This document shows, piece by piece, positions 56,001-64,000 of a stretch of DNA of 64,000 bases; position 1 is the first letter of the stretch, and every line of letters starts with the position of its first letter. The notes under the pieces were generated by a model. The model was not told the origin of the DNA. It made no database searches and was given only the letters and a program-made list of their open reading frames with translations. The DNA is from Bacteroides ndongoniae (GTDB lineage: Bacteria; Bacteroidota; Bacteroidia; Bacteroidales; Bacteroidaceae): NCBI RefSeq assembly GCF_900108345.1, contig NZ_FNVV01000013.1:966944-1030943 (forward strand), read 5' to 3'. A program made the translations under genes and the position numbers.

Positions 56001-56713
56001 CTAATGCTGGCGGGATTATTGGGGTCGTGTACGAAATGGGTTATCTGTTTCCCTTGTATGCGAAATGCACCCTCACCTGAACGTGCTGCCACCCAATAAC
56101 AGCCTTTACTGTCTTTGAAGATGTCACTAATGTGTCCGTTGGGTATGAGTGTTTGCAATTCTTTGGAGGGGGTAAGCAGATAAAGTCCGCGATTAGTTCC
56201 GATGAAGATGGAATCGTTGGATACAAGTAACCGACGTATGTTCCGTTGATTGTTTAACTTATATACGGGGCGAAGTTTGCTACCATTGTATTTGAATATT
56301 TCGTAAGAAGTAGCTATGTATAAGGAGTCGGTAAAGAATCCTGCAGCTACGTCTTGAGTTGTCAGATGGGTGAACTTATCTTCAGATATGTCATATTCTG
56401 AGGCTCCTCTATTTGTTAGGATATACAAGTGTCCTTTCCGGTCACCCAATATCTGATAAATGTCGTTGTACTGGATACTGTTAGGATTGTCCTTCTCTTT
56501 TTGATAGATTTTGAAGTCTTTTCCATTATATAGGCTGAGTCCATTAGCCGTTGCGAACCACATAAAATCGCGTTCGTCCTGATAAATGGATACTACAGAA
56601 TTGTGTGATAGCCCATTGTCGGTTGTCAGGTGGTGAAAAGGTATGCTTTGTGAAAAGCACTGAAAAAGGTATAGAAATAAAAGATAAAAGGTCAGCAGAA
56701 ATTCTTTTTTCAT
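53024..56713 (-). CDS. HTCS sensor-kinase-receiver part, ended by in-frame TAG
   Basis: 1229 residues: signal peptide, propeller sensor (about 20-690), Y_Y_Y domain, membrane helix near 770-790, kinase core FFTNISHEFRTPLSLIIG, HATPase, and receiver (about 1080-1195; LSDIVMPQMSG). It stops at TAG (53024-53026) after KKFLD. Ungapped alignment with the HTCS at 19726 puts the stop opposite the K of FINKATEAI, so a single sense codon (plausibly CAG) has become TAG and the HTH follows in frame. Divergent from GH88; presumed regulator of this locus. Confidence 0.93.
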   Translation of the reverse strand: MKKEFLLTFYLLFLYLFQCFSQSIPFHHLTTDNGLSHNSVVSIYQDERDFMWFATANGLSLYNGKDFKIYQKEKDNPNSIQYNDIYQILGDRKGHLYILTNRGASEYDISEDKFTHLTTQDVAAGFFTDSLYIATSYEIFKYNGSKLRPVYKLNNQRNIRRLLVSNDSIFIGTNRGLYLLTPSKELQTLIPNGHISDIFKDSKGCYWVAARSGEGAFRIQGKQITHFVHDPNNPASISSNFVHRFCEDPQGNIWIGTFNGLDKYNPVNEQFRHYEKQQTPKSLSYSSIWSLYCDRQGNIWVGTYFGGVNYFNPKQQVFREYQPSPIEEEGLSSSIVSRITEDNRGNLWIGTEGGGVNFYNKQTQTYKWYTLEKPENGTIKNNIKALYYDPQQEVLWMGIHMGGLYKLDIRTNKGTRYLKHTHNLPSNNVESILPYQGKLLVATDNGIIFFDPTTEKCERFFKNDEMYEKTRYSKGLVLDSRGILWIIRNNSGVCSYNPATNKLSTYKVSHAIEHSLSSNSVNSIYEDSQHRLWFCTNENGLDLYHAETDNFENLDARHNGLSSNIVYNICELDSNRLLVTTDKGLSILNYKEKTFKNYNQLPLSCLNENALYKTREGEIIIGGTQGAISFHKQDLKQESRSYNILPYRLFVNGREVKVGDKSKILKQDISFTKEITLRAGQNIFSIEYTTTDFLPFNKANIIYRLEGFSRSWNDLKQNTITYSNLSPGKYTLIVKAENTDETLVPPSRLTIRVLPPFYLTVWAYVLYFIILVLAVWYLNRVYKSRIRMQEMLKYEKKHADDIEQMNQFKLRFFTNISHEFRTPLSLIIGQMEMLLSRQLSPEIYNKLLGTYKSCLQLKGLVTELLDFRKQEQGYMNIKVSEYNIVDFVYEHYLLFADYAKLRNITFTFEKSHDDIPMWYDAKQMQKVMNNLISNAFKYTPDGGRISISVRKRGNEVIIEVTDNGQGIAPKDIERIFDRFYQADHINSMSQAGSGIGLSLTKGIVELHHGTIEVFSKEGEGSTFCIHLKTGNEHFTPEQICTQQNCQDASTGIDLKEYNQYKAYLDKQEIAMQDNENPKEKYKILIVEDNDSLREMLVGIFESFYTVVTATNGKEGLEKVRTEQPNIVLSDIVMPQMSGTELCHAIKKDFDLCHIPVVLLTAKTAIEYNMEGLKMGADDYVTKPFNINLLLSRCNNLVNSRIMLQEKFSKQPQTDMQILATNTLDKKFLD

Positions 56714-56735
56714 TGTATTCCAATTTTATAAAGAG

Positions 56736-56743
56736 CAAAGATA
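56736..56743 (-). promoter_or_regulatory. -7 box of the glycosaminoglycan-locus HTCS
   Basis: Minus-strand TATCTTTG, 22 bp before the ATG; no clear -33. Confidence 0.5.
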
Positions 56744-56793
56744 ACTTTTTTAATTAAAGGAGGAGTGACTTTTCTAAGCAAAAAAGGTCTTTT

Positions 56794-56909
56794 TTTATAC
56801 GTTTTGCCTGTCATTTTTGTACATTCTCCGATTTTATCAGATAACGTATGCTTTTTCCCTTATCATGAATATTAGGCTACGTTATATAATGTGTTTTTGG
56901 TTACATTTG
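56794..56909 (+). promoter_or_regulatory. Regulatory sites and promoter of the GH88-PL8 operon
   Basis: Direct repeats TTTATACGTTTTGCC (56794) and TTTGTACATTCTCCG (56816), 22 bp apart. The ATAC/GTAC cores lie 105 and 83 bp before the -7 box TACATTTG (56902-56909). No -33 TTTG. Geometry matches the sites at 23992 and 61342. Confidence 0.6.
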
Positions 56910-56953
56910 TAATGTCTTTGTTGACCGTTTGAAAAATATAAAGTTATGTGTCT

Positions 56954-58165
56954 ATGAAAAAGTCAATAAAAATAGGATTATGTACCGGAATACTGTGCTG
57001 GATTATTCTAAGTTGTATCGCGGATAATCATCCTGTTGGATTTGTTGCAGAAAATGTGATATTTGCAACCGAACAGTATGCTATGCAACTAAATGAACTG
57101 ACGGATAGAGGAGAGAATCACATTCCTCGTACGATAAAGTCTGACGGGACGATGGTGTATGCTTCAACTGCCGGATGGGATTGGACAGCAGGGTTTTATG
57201 CTGGCAGTCTGTGGTATCTTTATGGATTGACGGGTGACGAACATTGGAAAAGTCTGGCAGAGAGATACACTGCGTTATTGGAAAAAGTGCAATATAACAA
57301 GTCGACTCACGATGTAGGGTTTATCATTGGTTGCAGTTATTTGAATGGTATCCGGTTAGGAGGGGAAGAACAATATAAATCGATTATTGTCTCAGCTGCA
57401 CAGTCCTTGTCGACTCGTTTTCGCCCTGCAGCAGGAGTTATCCAGTCGTGGAATGTGCATTCGGGTTGGCAAGCGAAAAGGGGGTGGAAATGTCCTGTTA
57501 TCATTGACAATATGATGAATCTGGAATTGCTGTTCGAAGCTACTCGCATGTCTGGCGATTCGACATACTACCGTATAGCGGTATCTCATGCAGACAAAAC
57601 GTTACAAAACCATTTTCGCAGCGATGGAAGCTCATTTCATGTAGTCGATTACGATGGAGAGACAGGAGAAGTACGCAGCCGATGTACAGCTCAAGGATAC
57701 TCTGACGAGTCGGCATGGGCTCGTGGACAGGCATGGGCCATATACGGCTATACAATGTGTTATCGTTATACACAGAATCTTGCTTATTTGAAACAAGCCG
57801 AGAAAGTGTGTGATTTCATTTTCACTCATTCCAATATGCCGAACGATTTGGTTCCTTATTGGGATTATGATGCAATAAACATCCCTCATGAACCACGTGA
57901 TGTTTCTGCTGCGGCTATCACTGCTTCGGTTCTTTATGAGCTGAGTGGGTATACTCGTAAAGAGCAATATCGGAAAACGGCCGATTTGATACTGAAATCT
58001 TTGGCATCTCCGGCATATCGCTCACCTTTGGGTATGAATGGAGGATTTTTACTGATGCATTCGGTCGGCAGTATTCCGCATGGAAGTGAAGTGGATGTTC
58101 CGTTGGTTTATGCAGATTATTATTTTCTGGAAGCCTTGAAGCGGAAACGGGATATGGAAAAATAA
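56954..58165 (+). CDS. GH88 unsaturated glucuronyl hydrolase (lipoprotein)
   Basis: 403 residues from ATG 56954 (a GTG 6 bp upstream is in frame). Signal with lipobox ILSC at about 20, so probably a lipoprotein. GH88 alpha/alpha barrel: STAGWDWTAGFYAGSLWYLY and IIDNMMNLELL carry the two catalytic Asp residues; SAWARGQAWAIYGY and NIPHEPRDVSAAAI are family-typical. Hydrolyses the 4,5-unsaturated uronic acid left by lyases. Operon with the PL8 gene 26 bp downstream. Confidence 0.94.
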   Translation: MKKSIKIGLCTGILCWIILSCIADNHPVGFVAENVIFATEQYAMQLNELTDRGENHIPRTIKSDGTMVYASTAGWDWTAGFYAGSLWYLYGLTGDEHWKSLAERYTALLEKVQYNKSTHDVGFIIGCSYLNGIRLGGEEQYKSIIVSAAQSLSTRFRPAAGVIQSWNVHSGWQAKRGWKCPVIIDNMMNLELLFEATRMSGDSTYYRIAVSHADKTLQNHFRSDGSSFHVVDYDGETGEVRSRCTAQGYSDESAWARGQAWAIYGYTMCYRYTQNLAYLKQAEKVCDFIFTHSNMPNDLVPYWDYDAINIPHEPRDVSAAAITASVLYELSGYTRKEQYRKTADLILKSLASPAYRSPLGMNGGFLLMHSVGSIPHGSEVDVPLVYADYYFLEALKRKRDMEK

Positions 58166-58191
58166 TTCGGATCATTTAAAATCAAGATACT

Positions 58192-61116
58192 ATGATAATA
58201 CGTAGATTGTGCTTATGTTTTTTGTTGTTATTCTCAGTCGCTCGTTATCTGTCGGCACAAGTGATGGGATTTGAGGATGGAATACCTGCTGGTTTCCGGT
58301 GTGACGGGAATGGCAATTTGGCGTTGACTTCTCTTTATTATAAAGAAGGAACAAAGTGCCTGGAGTGGAATTATAAACCCGGTTCGGCATTGTATATACC
58401 GTTAGAGTCTCCTTTGGAACTGACGTCAAAAGTAAAACAACGATATGGCATTACGTTGTGGATGTACAATGAAGTTCCTCAACAGGATTCTATCCGTTTC
58501 GAATTTCTTTCTTCGGATAATAAGATTGTTTATCAGTTCGGGTTCCGGCTGGCTTCCTCCGGTTGGCGTGCCTGCTGGATTGGTTTTCAGCATATGGCAG
58601 GTAGTAAAGAAGGAAAGGATATTGCAGGCTGTAGGTTAGTTGCTCCTCAGCGGAAAGGGCGTGTCTTTTTAGACCGCCTTCTCTTCCCTGAAACTGAAAC
58701 CAATGACCGGACTACTCCGGATATGCAGATGCCTTACAACAATTCTTTTGATTTTAGGGATTTATGGCATTGGTGTCGTGTCTGGCAATGGGAACAATAT
58801 GAATATGATATTCCTTTATCTTCTGCATTGACTTTGCAGGAGCAAACAGAGCTTAAGACGATAGAATCCAGATTGACGGAAATGCTTTGTTCTTCAAAAG
58901 GTGATATGGATAAAGCTGTTTCTGACGCATATTCTGTATTTCAGCAGGTCGCTATCCGTCCTTCGGGTTCGGGGTTTGTGGGGGCTCCGCTTGTTGCACC
59001 CGACGAGTTGAATCGGGAAAAAGGTGAGATTTCGTGGAATGACTTGGAAACCATGTTGTCTGGCTTTGCTTATGATGCGTATTATAATGCTTCTTCTCAG
59101 GCTGCTGAGTATTATTTTCTGGTTTGGAAATATGCTATTGATCAGGGCTTTGCTTTTGGAAGCGGCATGGGGACTAACCATCATTATGGATATCAGGTTC
59201 GCGATATTTATAAAACAGCATGGCTGATGCGGGAGGTTATTTGGCAGAATCGGGACAAGGACCAGATTCTTTCAGCTTTAGTGTTTTGGTCTGCATTACA
59301 GGAAACGCGTAAACCTTGTCAGTACGGACGGGATGAACTGCTGGACAGCTGGCATACCTTGCTGATGCCTAAAATCGTGTCAGCTTTGATGTTTGTAGAT
59401 GAAAGAGAGCGGGTACGGGCATTGAAAGGACTCTCGCGTTGGCTGTCTACATCGTTGCAATATACGCCGGGAACCATAGGCGGTATCAAGGTGGATGGAA
59501 CGACTTTTCATCATGGTGGTTTTTATCCGGCCTATACAACGGGAGTACTGGCGACGGTTGGACAGTTTGTTTCGCTCACCACTCATACGGACTACGAACT
59601 GACGGTTGATGCCCGGCAGGTTTTAAAATCGGCTTTTATTGCCATGCGTAATTATAGTAACAAATATGAATGGGGGATAGGCCTCAGCGGGCGTCATCCT
59701 TTCGGTTTTTCAATGGGTGAGGAAGATGTTGCGGCTTTTGCTTATCTGGCTCTTTCAGGCGATTTGTCCGGCGAAGGCCGTGAGTTCGATCATCATTTGG
59801 CTGCCGATTATCTTCGGCTTTGTGAAAAAGATACACCTGAAGCACGCTATTTCAAAGAGCAGGGTATCAGGTCGGCCAAAGCTCCCGAAGGTTTTTGGGT
59901 GTATAATTACGGTTCGGCCGGCATTTTCAGGCGTAAGGACTGGATGGTAACTTTGAAGGGATATAATACGGATGTATGGGGATCGGAAATATATAAGAAC
60001 GACAACAGATACGGACGGTATCAGAGTTACGGATCGGTTCAGATTATGGGCCAACCTTCGCGGCGGTTGAGCGGATATGAGGAGAATGGCTGGGATTGGA
60101 ACCGCTTACCGGGAACCACTACGATTCATTTGCCATTCGACTTGTTGGAAAACCCTTTGACGGGAACAATGATGGCGCATTCCAAAGAGAATTTTTCAGG
60201 AAGTTCTTCGCTGGAAGGTACGAACGGCATGTTTGCCATGAAGCTGATGGAAAGGAACTATCGGAATTTTACACCCGATTTCGTAGCCCGTAAGTCAGTC
60301 TTTTGTTTTAACGACAGGTTGATATGCCTCGGAACAGGCATTCGTAACAGCAATAAGAATTATCCGACAGAAACGACACTGTTTCAAAGTGTGTTCCGAA
60401 ACGGTATGAGCATCCGATTAGGAGATAATGAGATGGCAGAAATCGGTATGTCATTGGAAATGATGGGAGATACCCTGAATCCAGTTTGTCTGAAGGATGC
60501 TTACGGAAATTATTACTATGTGAAACATGGAAAAGTCAGAGCACAGATAGCCAGACAGGAGTCGCGCCATGAAAAAACGAAAGAGGTAACCTATGGAGAG
60601 TTTGCTTCGGCCTGGATTGATCATGGTAAATCTCCTCAGGGTGAAAGTTATGAGTATATGATTTGGATACAGCCGAATGAGCAAGATTTGAAGAATATAT
60701 CTGCGCAGAATACTTATACCGTACTTTTGTGCAATGATACGGTTCATGCTGTGCGCGATGCGCAGACTGGAATTACCGCCTACGCAGCGTTCGATTCCGT
60801 CAGCTTGTCGGATGACGAGTTGCTTTTACGTTTACCGGCAGAGACGATGACAATGTATAGGCGTGTAAATGAAGGTATCCGAATCAGTGTGTGTGATCCT
60901 AACCTGAATATAAGTACTAAGACTTATACAACGAAGGAACCAAGTCGGGTTATAGTTAAACAGATTCTGTTGAAGGGTGTTTGGAACTTGAGTTGCAAGA
61001 ACGAAAAACTCTCTGTGAAACATCAGGAAGGGAATACCCTGCTTACTGTCTTCTGCCAACATGGTCAGCCCGTGGAATGTGAGCTGCATTTAATCTCTGA
61101 TAACTCTATAAATTAG
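58192..61116 (+). CDS. Chondroitinase-like polysaccharide lyase, family 8
   Basis: 974 residues. Signal peptide ends RYLSAQ; N-terminal jelly-roll Lyase_N domain (about 25-180), alpha/alpha toroid (about 200-560), beta-sandwich C-terminal domains. Catalytic region DGTTFHHGGFYPAYTTGV (His, Tyr) matches chondroitin ABC lyases; GIGLSGRHPFGFS supplies the Arg. Depolymerises chondroitin/dermatan sulfate or hyaluronan to unsaturated disaccharides, which GH88 and the sulfatase would process. Array E begins 54 bp after its stop. Confidence 0.93.
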   Translation: MIIRRLCLCFLLLFSVARYLSAQVMGFEDGIPAGFRCDGNGNLALTSLYYKEGTKCLEWNYKPGSALYIPLESPLELTSKVKQRYGITLWMYNEVPQQDSIRFEFLSSDNKIVYQFGFRLASSGWRACWIGFQHMAGSKEGKDIAGCRLVAPQRKGRVFLDRLLFPETETNDRTTPDMQMPYNNSFDFRDLWHWCRVWQWEQYEYDIPLSSALTLQEQTELKTIESRLTEMLCSSKGDMDKAVSDAYSVFQQVAIRPSGSGFVGAPLVAPDELNREKGEISWNDLETMLSGFAYDAYYNASSQAAEYYFLVWKYAIDQGFAFGSGMGTNHHYGYQVRDIYKTAWLMREVIWQNRDKDQILSALVFWSALQETRKPCQYGRDELLDSWHTLLMPKIVSALMFVDERERVRALKGLSRWLSTSLQYTPGTIGGIKVDGTTFHHGGFYPAYTTGVLATVGQFVSLTTHTDYELTVDARQVLKSAFIAMRNYSNKYEWGIGLSGRHPFGFSMGEEDVAAFAYLALSGDLSGEGREFDHHLAADYLRLCEKDTPEARYFKEQGIRSAKAPEGFWVYNYGSAGIFRRKDWMVTLKGYNTDVWGSEIYKNDNRYGRYQSYGSVQIMGQPSRRLSGYEENGWDWNRLPGTTTIHLPFDLLENPLTGTMMAHSKENFSGSSSLEGTNGMFAMKLMERNYRNFTPDFVARKSVFCFNDRLICLGTGIRNSNKNYPTETTLFQSVFRNGMSIRLGDNEMAEIGMSLEMMGDTLNPVCLKDAYGNYYYVKHGKVRAQIARQESRHEKTKEVTYGEFASAWIDHGKSPQGESYEYMIWIQPNEQDLKNISAQNTYTVLLCNDTVHAVRDAQTGITAYAAFDSVSLSDDELLLRLPAETMTMYRRVNEGIRISVCDPNLNISTKTYTTKEPSRVIVKQILLKGVWNLSCKNEKLSVKHQEGNTLLTVFCQHGQPVECELHLISDNSIN

Positions 61117-61169
61117 GATTCAGAATCGGGCTAACTGAGTTTCTGCACGCATTCTTTTATTCCGTTAGT

Positions 61170-61255
61170 TTCTCATAGGTATGAGAAGACCATTCTCATG
61201 CTTATGAGAAAACTATTCTCATAGTTATGAGAATGTTATTCTCATACTTGGAGAA
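61170..61255. repeat. Array E: 23-bp periodic inverted hexamers (TTCTCA/TGAGAA)
   Basis: TTCTCA at 61170, 61193, 61216, 61239; TGAGAA at 61182, 61205, 61228 and a variant GGAGAA at 61250. Three units form TTCTCAT-N4-ATGAGAA hairpins. Same word, same number of units and same last loop (TACTTG) as array B. It occupies the first part of the 401-bp gap between PL8 and susC. Confidence 0.88.
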
Positions 61256-61339
61256 CCGAAACGGACCTTAATAAGGCGAGGAAAAGATTGCAAGCCAAAT
61301 CGAAATCCGAAAATCAGGTAACGTGTCTATGGGGTAAAA

Positions 61340-61455
61340 TTGTACTTAAAAGGGCGCTTTTTGTACGTCTTTTGCGTTGTTGGGTATTTGTATGTTTTTT
61401 ACCGTTTTTTAGAATATATGTAGGACGGATTACTGAAAACAAAGGTCTACATTTG
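61340..61455 (+). promoter_or_regulatory. Regulatory sites and promoter of susC
   Basis: TTGTAC at 61340 and 61361, 21 bp apart; GTAC cores are 106 and 85 bp before the -7 box TACATTTG (61448-61455). No -33 TTTG, so activator-dependent. The leader to ATG 61518 is about 60 nt. Confidence 0.62.
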
Positions 61456-61517
61456 TGCAACTTTCATTAACGATAGTACTGAATTTAAAATTATTTATTA
61501 ACTTAAATTTAATTGAG

Positions 61518-64000
61518 ATGAAAAACTTCTTCACTCCAATGAAGATACCTCAAAAGCAGGTATGGCTGTTGACTGCCTCCTTACTGTTCGGGCAGACAGC
61601 TTTTTCTTCAGAGAATCTTGTGCCGGAAGGAACAGCAGTTGCTATTACGCAACAGAATCGCAAAACGGTGACAGGTACAGTGACGGATAATTTTGGTCCG
61701 GTAATTGGAGCCAGTGTGTTGGTGAAAGGCACCACGAATGGTGTTATTACGGATGTAGATGGTCACTTTACGTTGGAAGTCCCTGTTGGAGCTACTCTTG
61801 TGATTTCTTATGTGGGCTACGAAGACAAAACCATTGTTTACAAAGGTGAGCCTAAACTGAACATCAAACTGAATGAAGGTATCCAGGAACTCCAGGAAGT
61901 GCAGATCATAGCTTATGGTGCCCAAAAGAAAGTTACGGTTACTGGTGCTATGGCATCTGTTAATTCCAAGGAACTGTTGAAAACTCCTGTTTCCAGTCTT
62001 TCCAATGCCTTGACCGGTAAAATGCCTGGTCTTTCATCGATTCAGAGCACTGGTCAGCCGGGAGCTGATGATCCTACTATCTTTATACGTGGTGTAGGTT
62101 CTCTTTCTACCGATTTGTCTGCTCCGTTGGTATTGGTGGATGGTGTGGAACGTTCTTTTAACCAGATCGACCCCAATGAAGTAGAAGATATCACTATCTT
62201 GAAAGATGCATCGTCTACTGCAGTGTTTGGTGTACGTGGTGCGAATGGTGTAGTATTGGTGACTACAAAACGTGGAACAGAAGGTAAGCCGAGAATGAAT
62301 TTTTCTACTTCCTTTGCAGTTCAGATGCCTACCCGTTTGCCGGAATTTGCAAACAGTTACGAGTATGCGACAACGTATGTCAATGCACAACGCCGTGACG
62401 GAGTAGCAGAAGATCAATTGGCATTTACTGATGAAGCCATTGAGGCTTATCGCACTCATAGCAATCCGTTGGCTTACCCCGATACTGATTGGACAGACTT
62501 GCTGATTAAAAAGGCTGCCTTGCAGACTCAGCATAACTTCTCTATTTCCGGTGGTTCGGAGAGAGTGCGTTATTTTGCATCTATCGGTGTATTTACTCAG
62601 GATGGTCTTTTCAAATCGTTCGAAGACGAGTATGACGGCAATTTCAAATATACCCGTTATAATTATCGTATGAATTTGGATTTCGATTTGACCAAAACAA
62701 CTTTGATGCGTATTAACTTGGGTGGCCGGGTGAACAATAAGAATCAACCAAACTATGAAGGCAGTAGTGATATTGGCTATTTGTTCCGTGATATTTATTG
62801 GGCACCACCTATGTCGGGTGCTGGTGTAGTAGACGGAAAATGGTTATGGATTGACTCTAAGACTCATAATCTGCCGGGTACTCCACGCGATGCTTTGTAT
62901 CCTTATTATGGTAAAGGATATAACACTCGTAATGGCAATACACTGAACTTTGACTTCCAGTTGGAACAGAAATTGGATTTCCTGACCAAAGGACTGAAAG
63001 CACATGTAAAAGCTTCCTATAATAATACGATGAATCTGACAAAAGTATTCACTTGTTCGTATCCGCATTATGAAGTGGTTGCCAATGAAGACGGAACCAA
63101 TAATTTCCGCCGAGTGGGAGATAAATCTAATTTGAGCTATTCGGAAAGTCCGGGTAAGGCAAGAGACTGGTACTTGGAGTTCGCTCTGAATTATAAGCGT
63201 GATTTCGATAAGCATCATGTGTCTGCACTGGCTATGTATAATCAAAGCATGACTTACTATGTAAGCGGACCTTCACAGTTTGCCTCTATTCCCCGAAGCT
63301 ATATTGGTTTTGTAGGACGTGTTGCCTATGACTGGAACAACCGTTATATGGCAGATGTGAATATCGGTTATAATGGTTCGGAGAATTTTGCTCCAGGAAA
63401 CCGTTTTGGCTTGTTCCCAGCTTTCTCTCTGGGTTGGATTCTGACAGAAGAGAATTTCATGAAACCTTTGAAGCCGGTTCTTGACTATCTTAAGATACGT
63501 GCTTCTTACGGTATTGTAGGTAATGACCGTACCAGTGACAGTTCACGTTTTCTTTATTTGCCGGATTCATATACGACAGGACAAGGTGGTTTCTATTTTG
63601 GAAATACGTCGAAAATCTTGCTGACAGGAGCAAAAGAGTCTAAACTCGGTAATCCTTATGTGACATGGGAAACTGCAGCTAAGCAGAACTACGGCTTGGA
63701 TGCTTACTTTGTTGACAGTAAGTTGAAGCTAAATTTTGATTACTTTATCGAACACCGTAAAGACATTCTGATTACCCGCCAGGTATTGCCTACTTATTTG
63801 GCAGTGACATTGCCTACGGCCAATTTGGGTAAAGTAGATAACAAAGGTTTTGAGGTTGCTTTGAGCTGGAGAGATCAAATTAATGATTTTGGCTATAATA
63901 TTGGTTTCAATATTTCTTATGCAAAGAATAAGGTGGTCTTTAAGGATGAAGTGAATTATCCTTATGAATATATGCGTCAGACGGGTCGTCCGGTAGGGCA
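61518..64000 (+). CDS. SusC/RagA-family TonB-dependent receptor, cut by window edge
   Basis: 827 codons visible, open to the right edge; the C-terminal barrel end is missing. Signal sequence, carboxypeptidase-regulatory-like domain (VTGTVTDNFGPVIGASVLVK, about 45-125), plug domain with SLSNALTGKMPGLSSIQSTG and VLVDGVERSFNQIDPNEVED and GVRGANGVVLVTTKRG, then barrel strands. Imports oligosaccharides across the outer membrane with a SusD lipoprotein expected just downstream, outside the window. Context predicts glycosaminoglycan fragments as cargo. Confidence 0.95.
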   Translation, partial: MKNFFTPMKIPQKQVWLLTASLLFGQTAFSSENLVPEGTAVAITQQNRKTVTGTVTDNFGPVIGASVLVKGTTNGVITDVDGHFTLEVPVGATLVISYVGYEDKTIVYKGEPKLNIKLNEGIQELQEVQIIAYGAQKKVTVTGAMASVNSKELLKTPVSSLSNALTGKMPGLSSIQSTGQPGADDPTIFIRGVGSLSTDLSAPLVLVDGVERSFNQIDPNEVEDITILKDASSTAVFGVRGANGVVLVTTKRGTEGKPRMNFSTSFAVQMPTRLPEFANSYEYATTYVNAQRRDGVAEDQLAFTDEAIEAYRTHSNPLAYPDTDWTDLLIKKAALQTQHNFSISGGSERVRYFASIGVFTQDGLFKSFEDEYDGNFKYTRYNYRMNLDFDLTKTTLMRINLGGRVNNKNQPNYEGSSDIGYLFRDIYWAPPMSGAGVVDGKWLWIDSKTHNLPGTPRDALYPYYGKGYNTRNGNTLNFDFQLEQKLDFLTKGLKAHVKASYNNTMNLTKVFTCSYPHYEVVANEDGTNNFRRVGDKSNLSYSESPGKARDWYLEFALNYKRDFDKHHVSALAMYNQSMTYYVSGPSQFASIPRSYIGFVGRVAYDWNNRYMADVNIGYNGSENFAPGNRFGLFPAFSLGWILTEENFMKPLKPVLDYLKIRASYGIVGNDRTSDSSRFLYLPDSYTTGQGGFYFGNTSKILLTGAKESKLGNPYVTWETAAKQNYGLDAYFVDSKLKLNFDYFIEHRKDILITRQVLPTYLAVTLPTANLGKVDNKGFEVALSWRDQINDFGYNIGFNISYAKNKVVFKDEVNYPYEYMRQTGRPVG

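Overview
The window reads as chromosomal DNA of a gut Bacteroides-type bacterium (order Bacteroidales). The evidence is three one-protein hybrid two-component regulators (HTCS), a SusC/RagA-type TonB-dependent receptor, many carbohydrate-active enzymes, a serine-type sulfatase, and repeated promoters of the TTTG-N19/20-TAnnTTTG form. Shine-Dalgarno sequences are mostly absent. I saw no tRNA, rRNA, CRISPR array, transposase or prophage.

Layout. (1) 1-4.1 kb: a MarR-controlled tripartite efflux operon (marR, outer-membrane channel, HlyD adaptor, MFS pump cut by the left edge). An inverted-repeat operator overlaps the -33 box of its promoter. (2) 4.4-16.5 kb: housekeeping genes: nifJ, an AAA ATPase, an ATP-grasp-like protein of unknown role, a RelA/SpoT homologue whose synthetase half looks degenerate, a secreted GHL10-type hydrolase, and a cstA operon. 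(3) 16.9-19.6 kb: uvrA. (4) 19.7-33.1 kb: an HTCS divergent from a PL8-like lyase, a GH3, a GH16-GH43 fusion and a GH2 with a glucuronidase signature. There is no SusC/SusD, so this is an enzyme-only locus, probably for a glucuronate-containing polysaccharide. (5) 33.3-44.2 kb: a second GHL10 protein, two half-size chromate transporters, an orphan HTCS and purL. (6) 44.2-45.2 kb: a 1-kb intergenic block full of repeats and promoters. (7) 45.2-48.9 kb: lysE, a DUF4924-like gene, rfbD, prfC. (8) 49-64 kb: a glycosaminoglycan (chondroitin/hyaluronan-like) utilization locus: heparinase II/III-like lyase, sulfatase, HTCS, GH88, chondroitinase-like PL8, and SusC running off the right edge.

The most unusual material is intergenic. 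Five regions (4432-4541, 16657-16742, 26802-26908, 44825-45052, 61170-61255) hold arrays with the same 22-23 bp period. Four are built of one short word alternating with its reverse complement, forming rows of 6-8 bp hairpins. The word differs between arrays (TGCACT, TTCTCA twice, CTGCAA), while spacer lengths hold and spacer sequence varies. I know of no named family that fits. Three other signals stand out. The HTCS of the glycosaminoglycan locus is cut by an in-frame TAG exactly between receiver and DNA-binding domain. Three polysaccharide-locus promoters carry (G/A)TAC direct repeats 21-22 bp apart at the same distance from the -7 box. A promoter-plus-hairpin cassette occurs three times within 1 kb around purL and lysE, the lysE copy predicting a leaderless mRNA.
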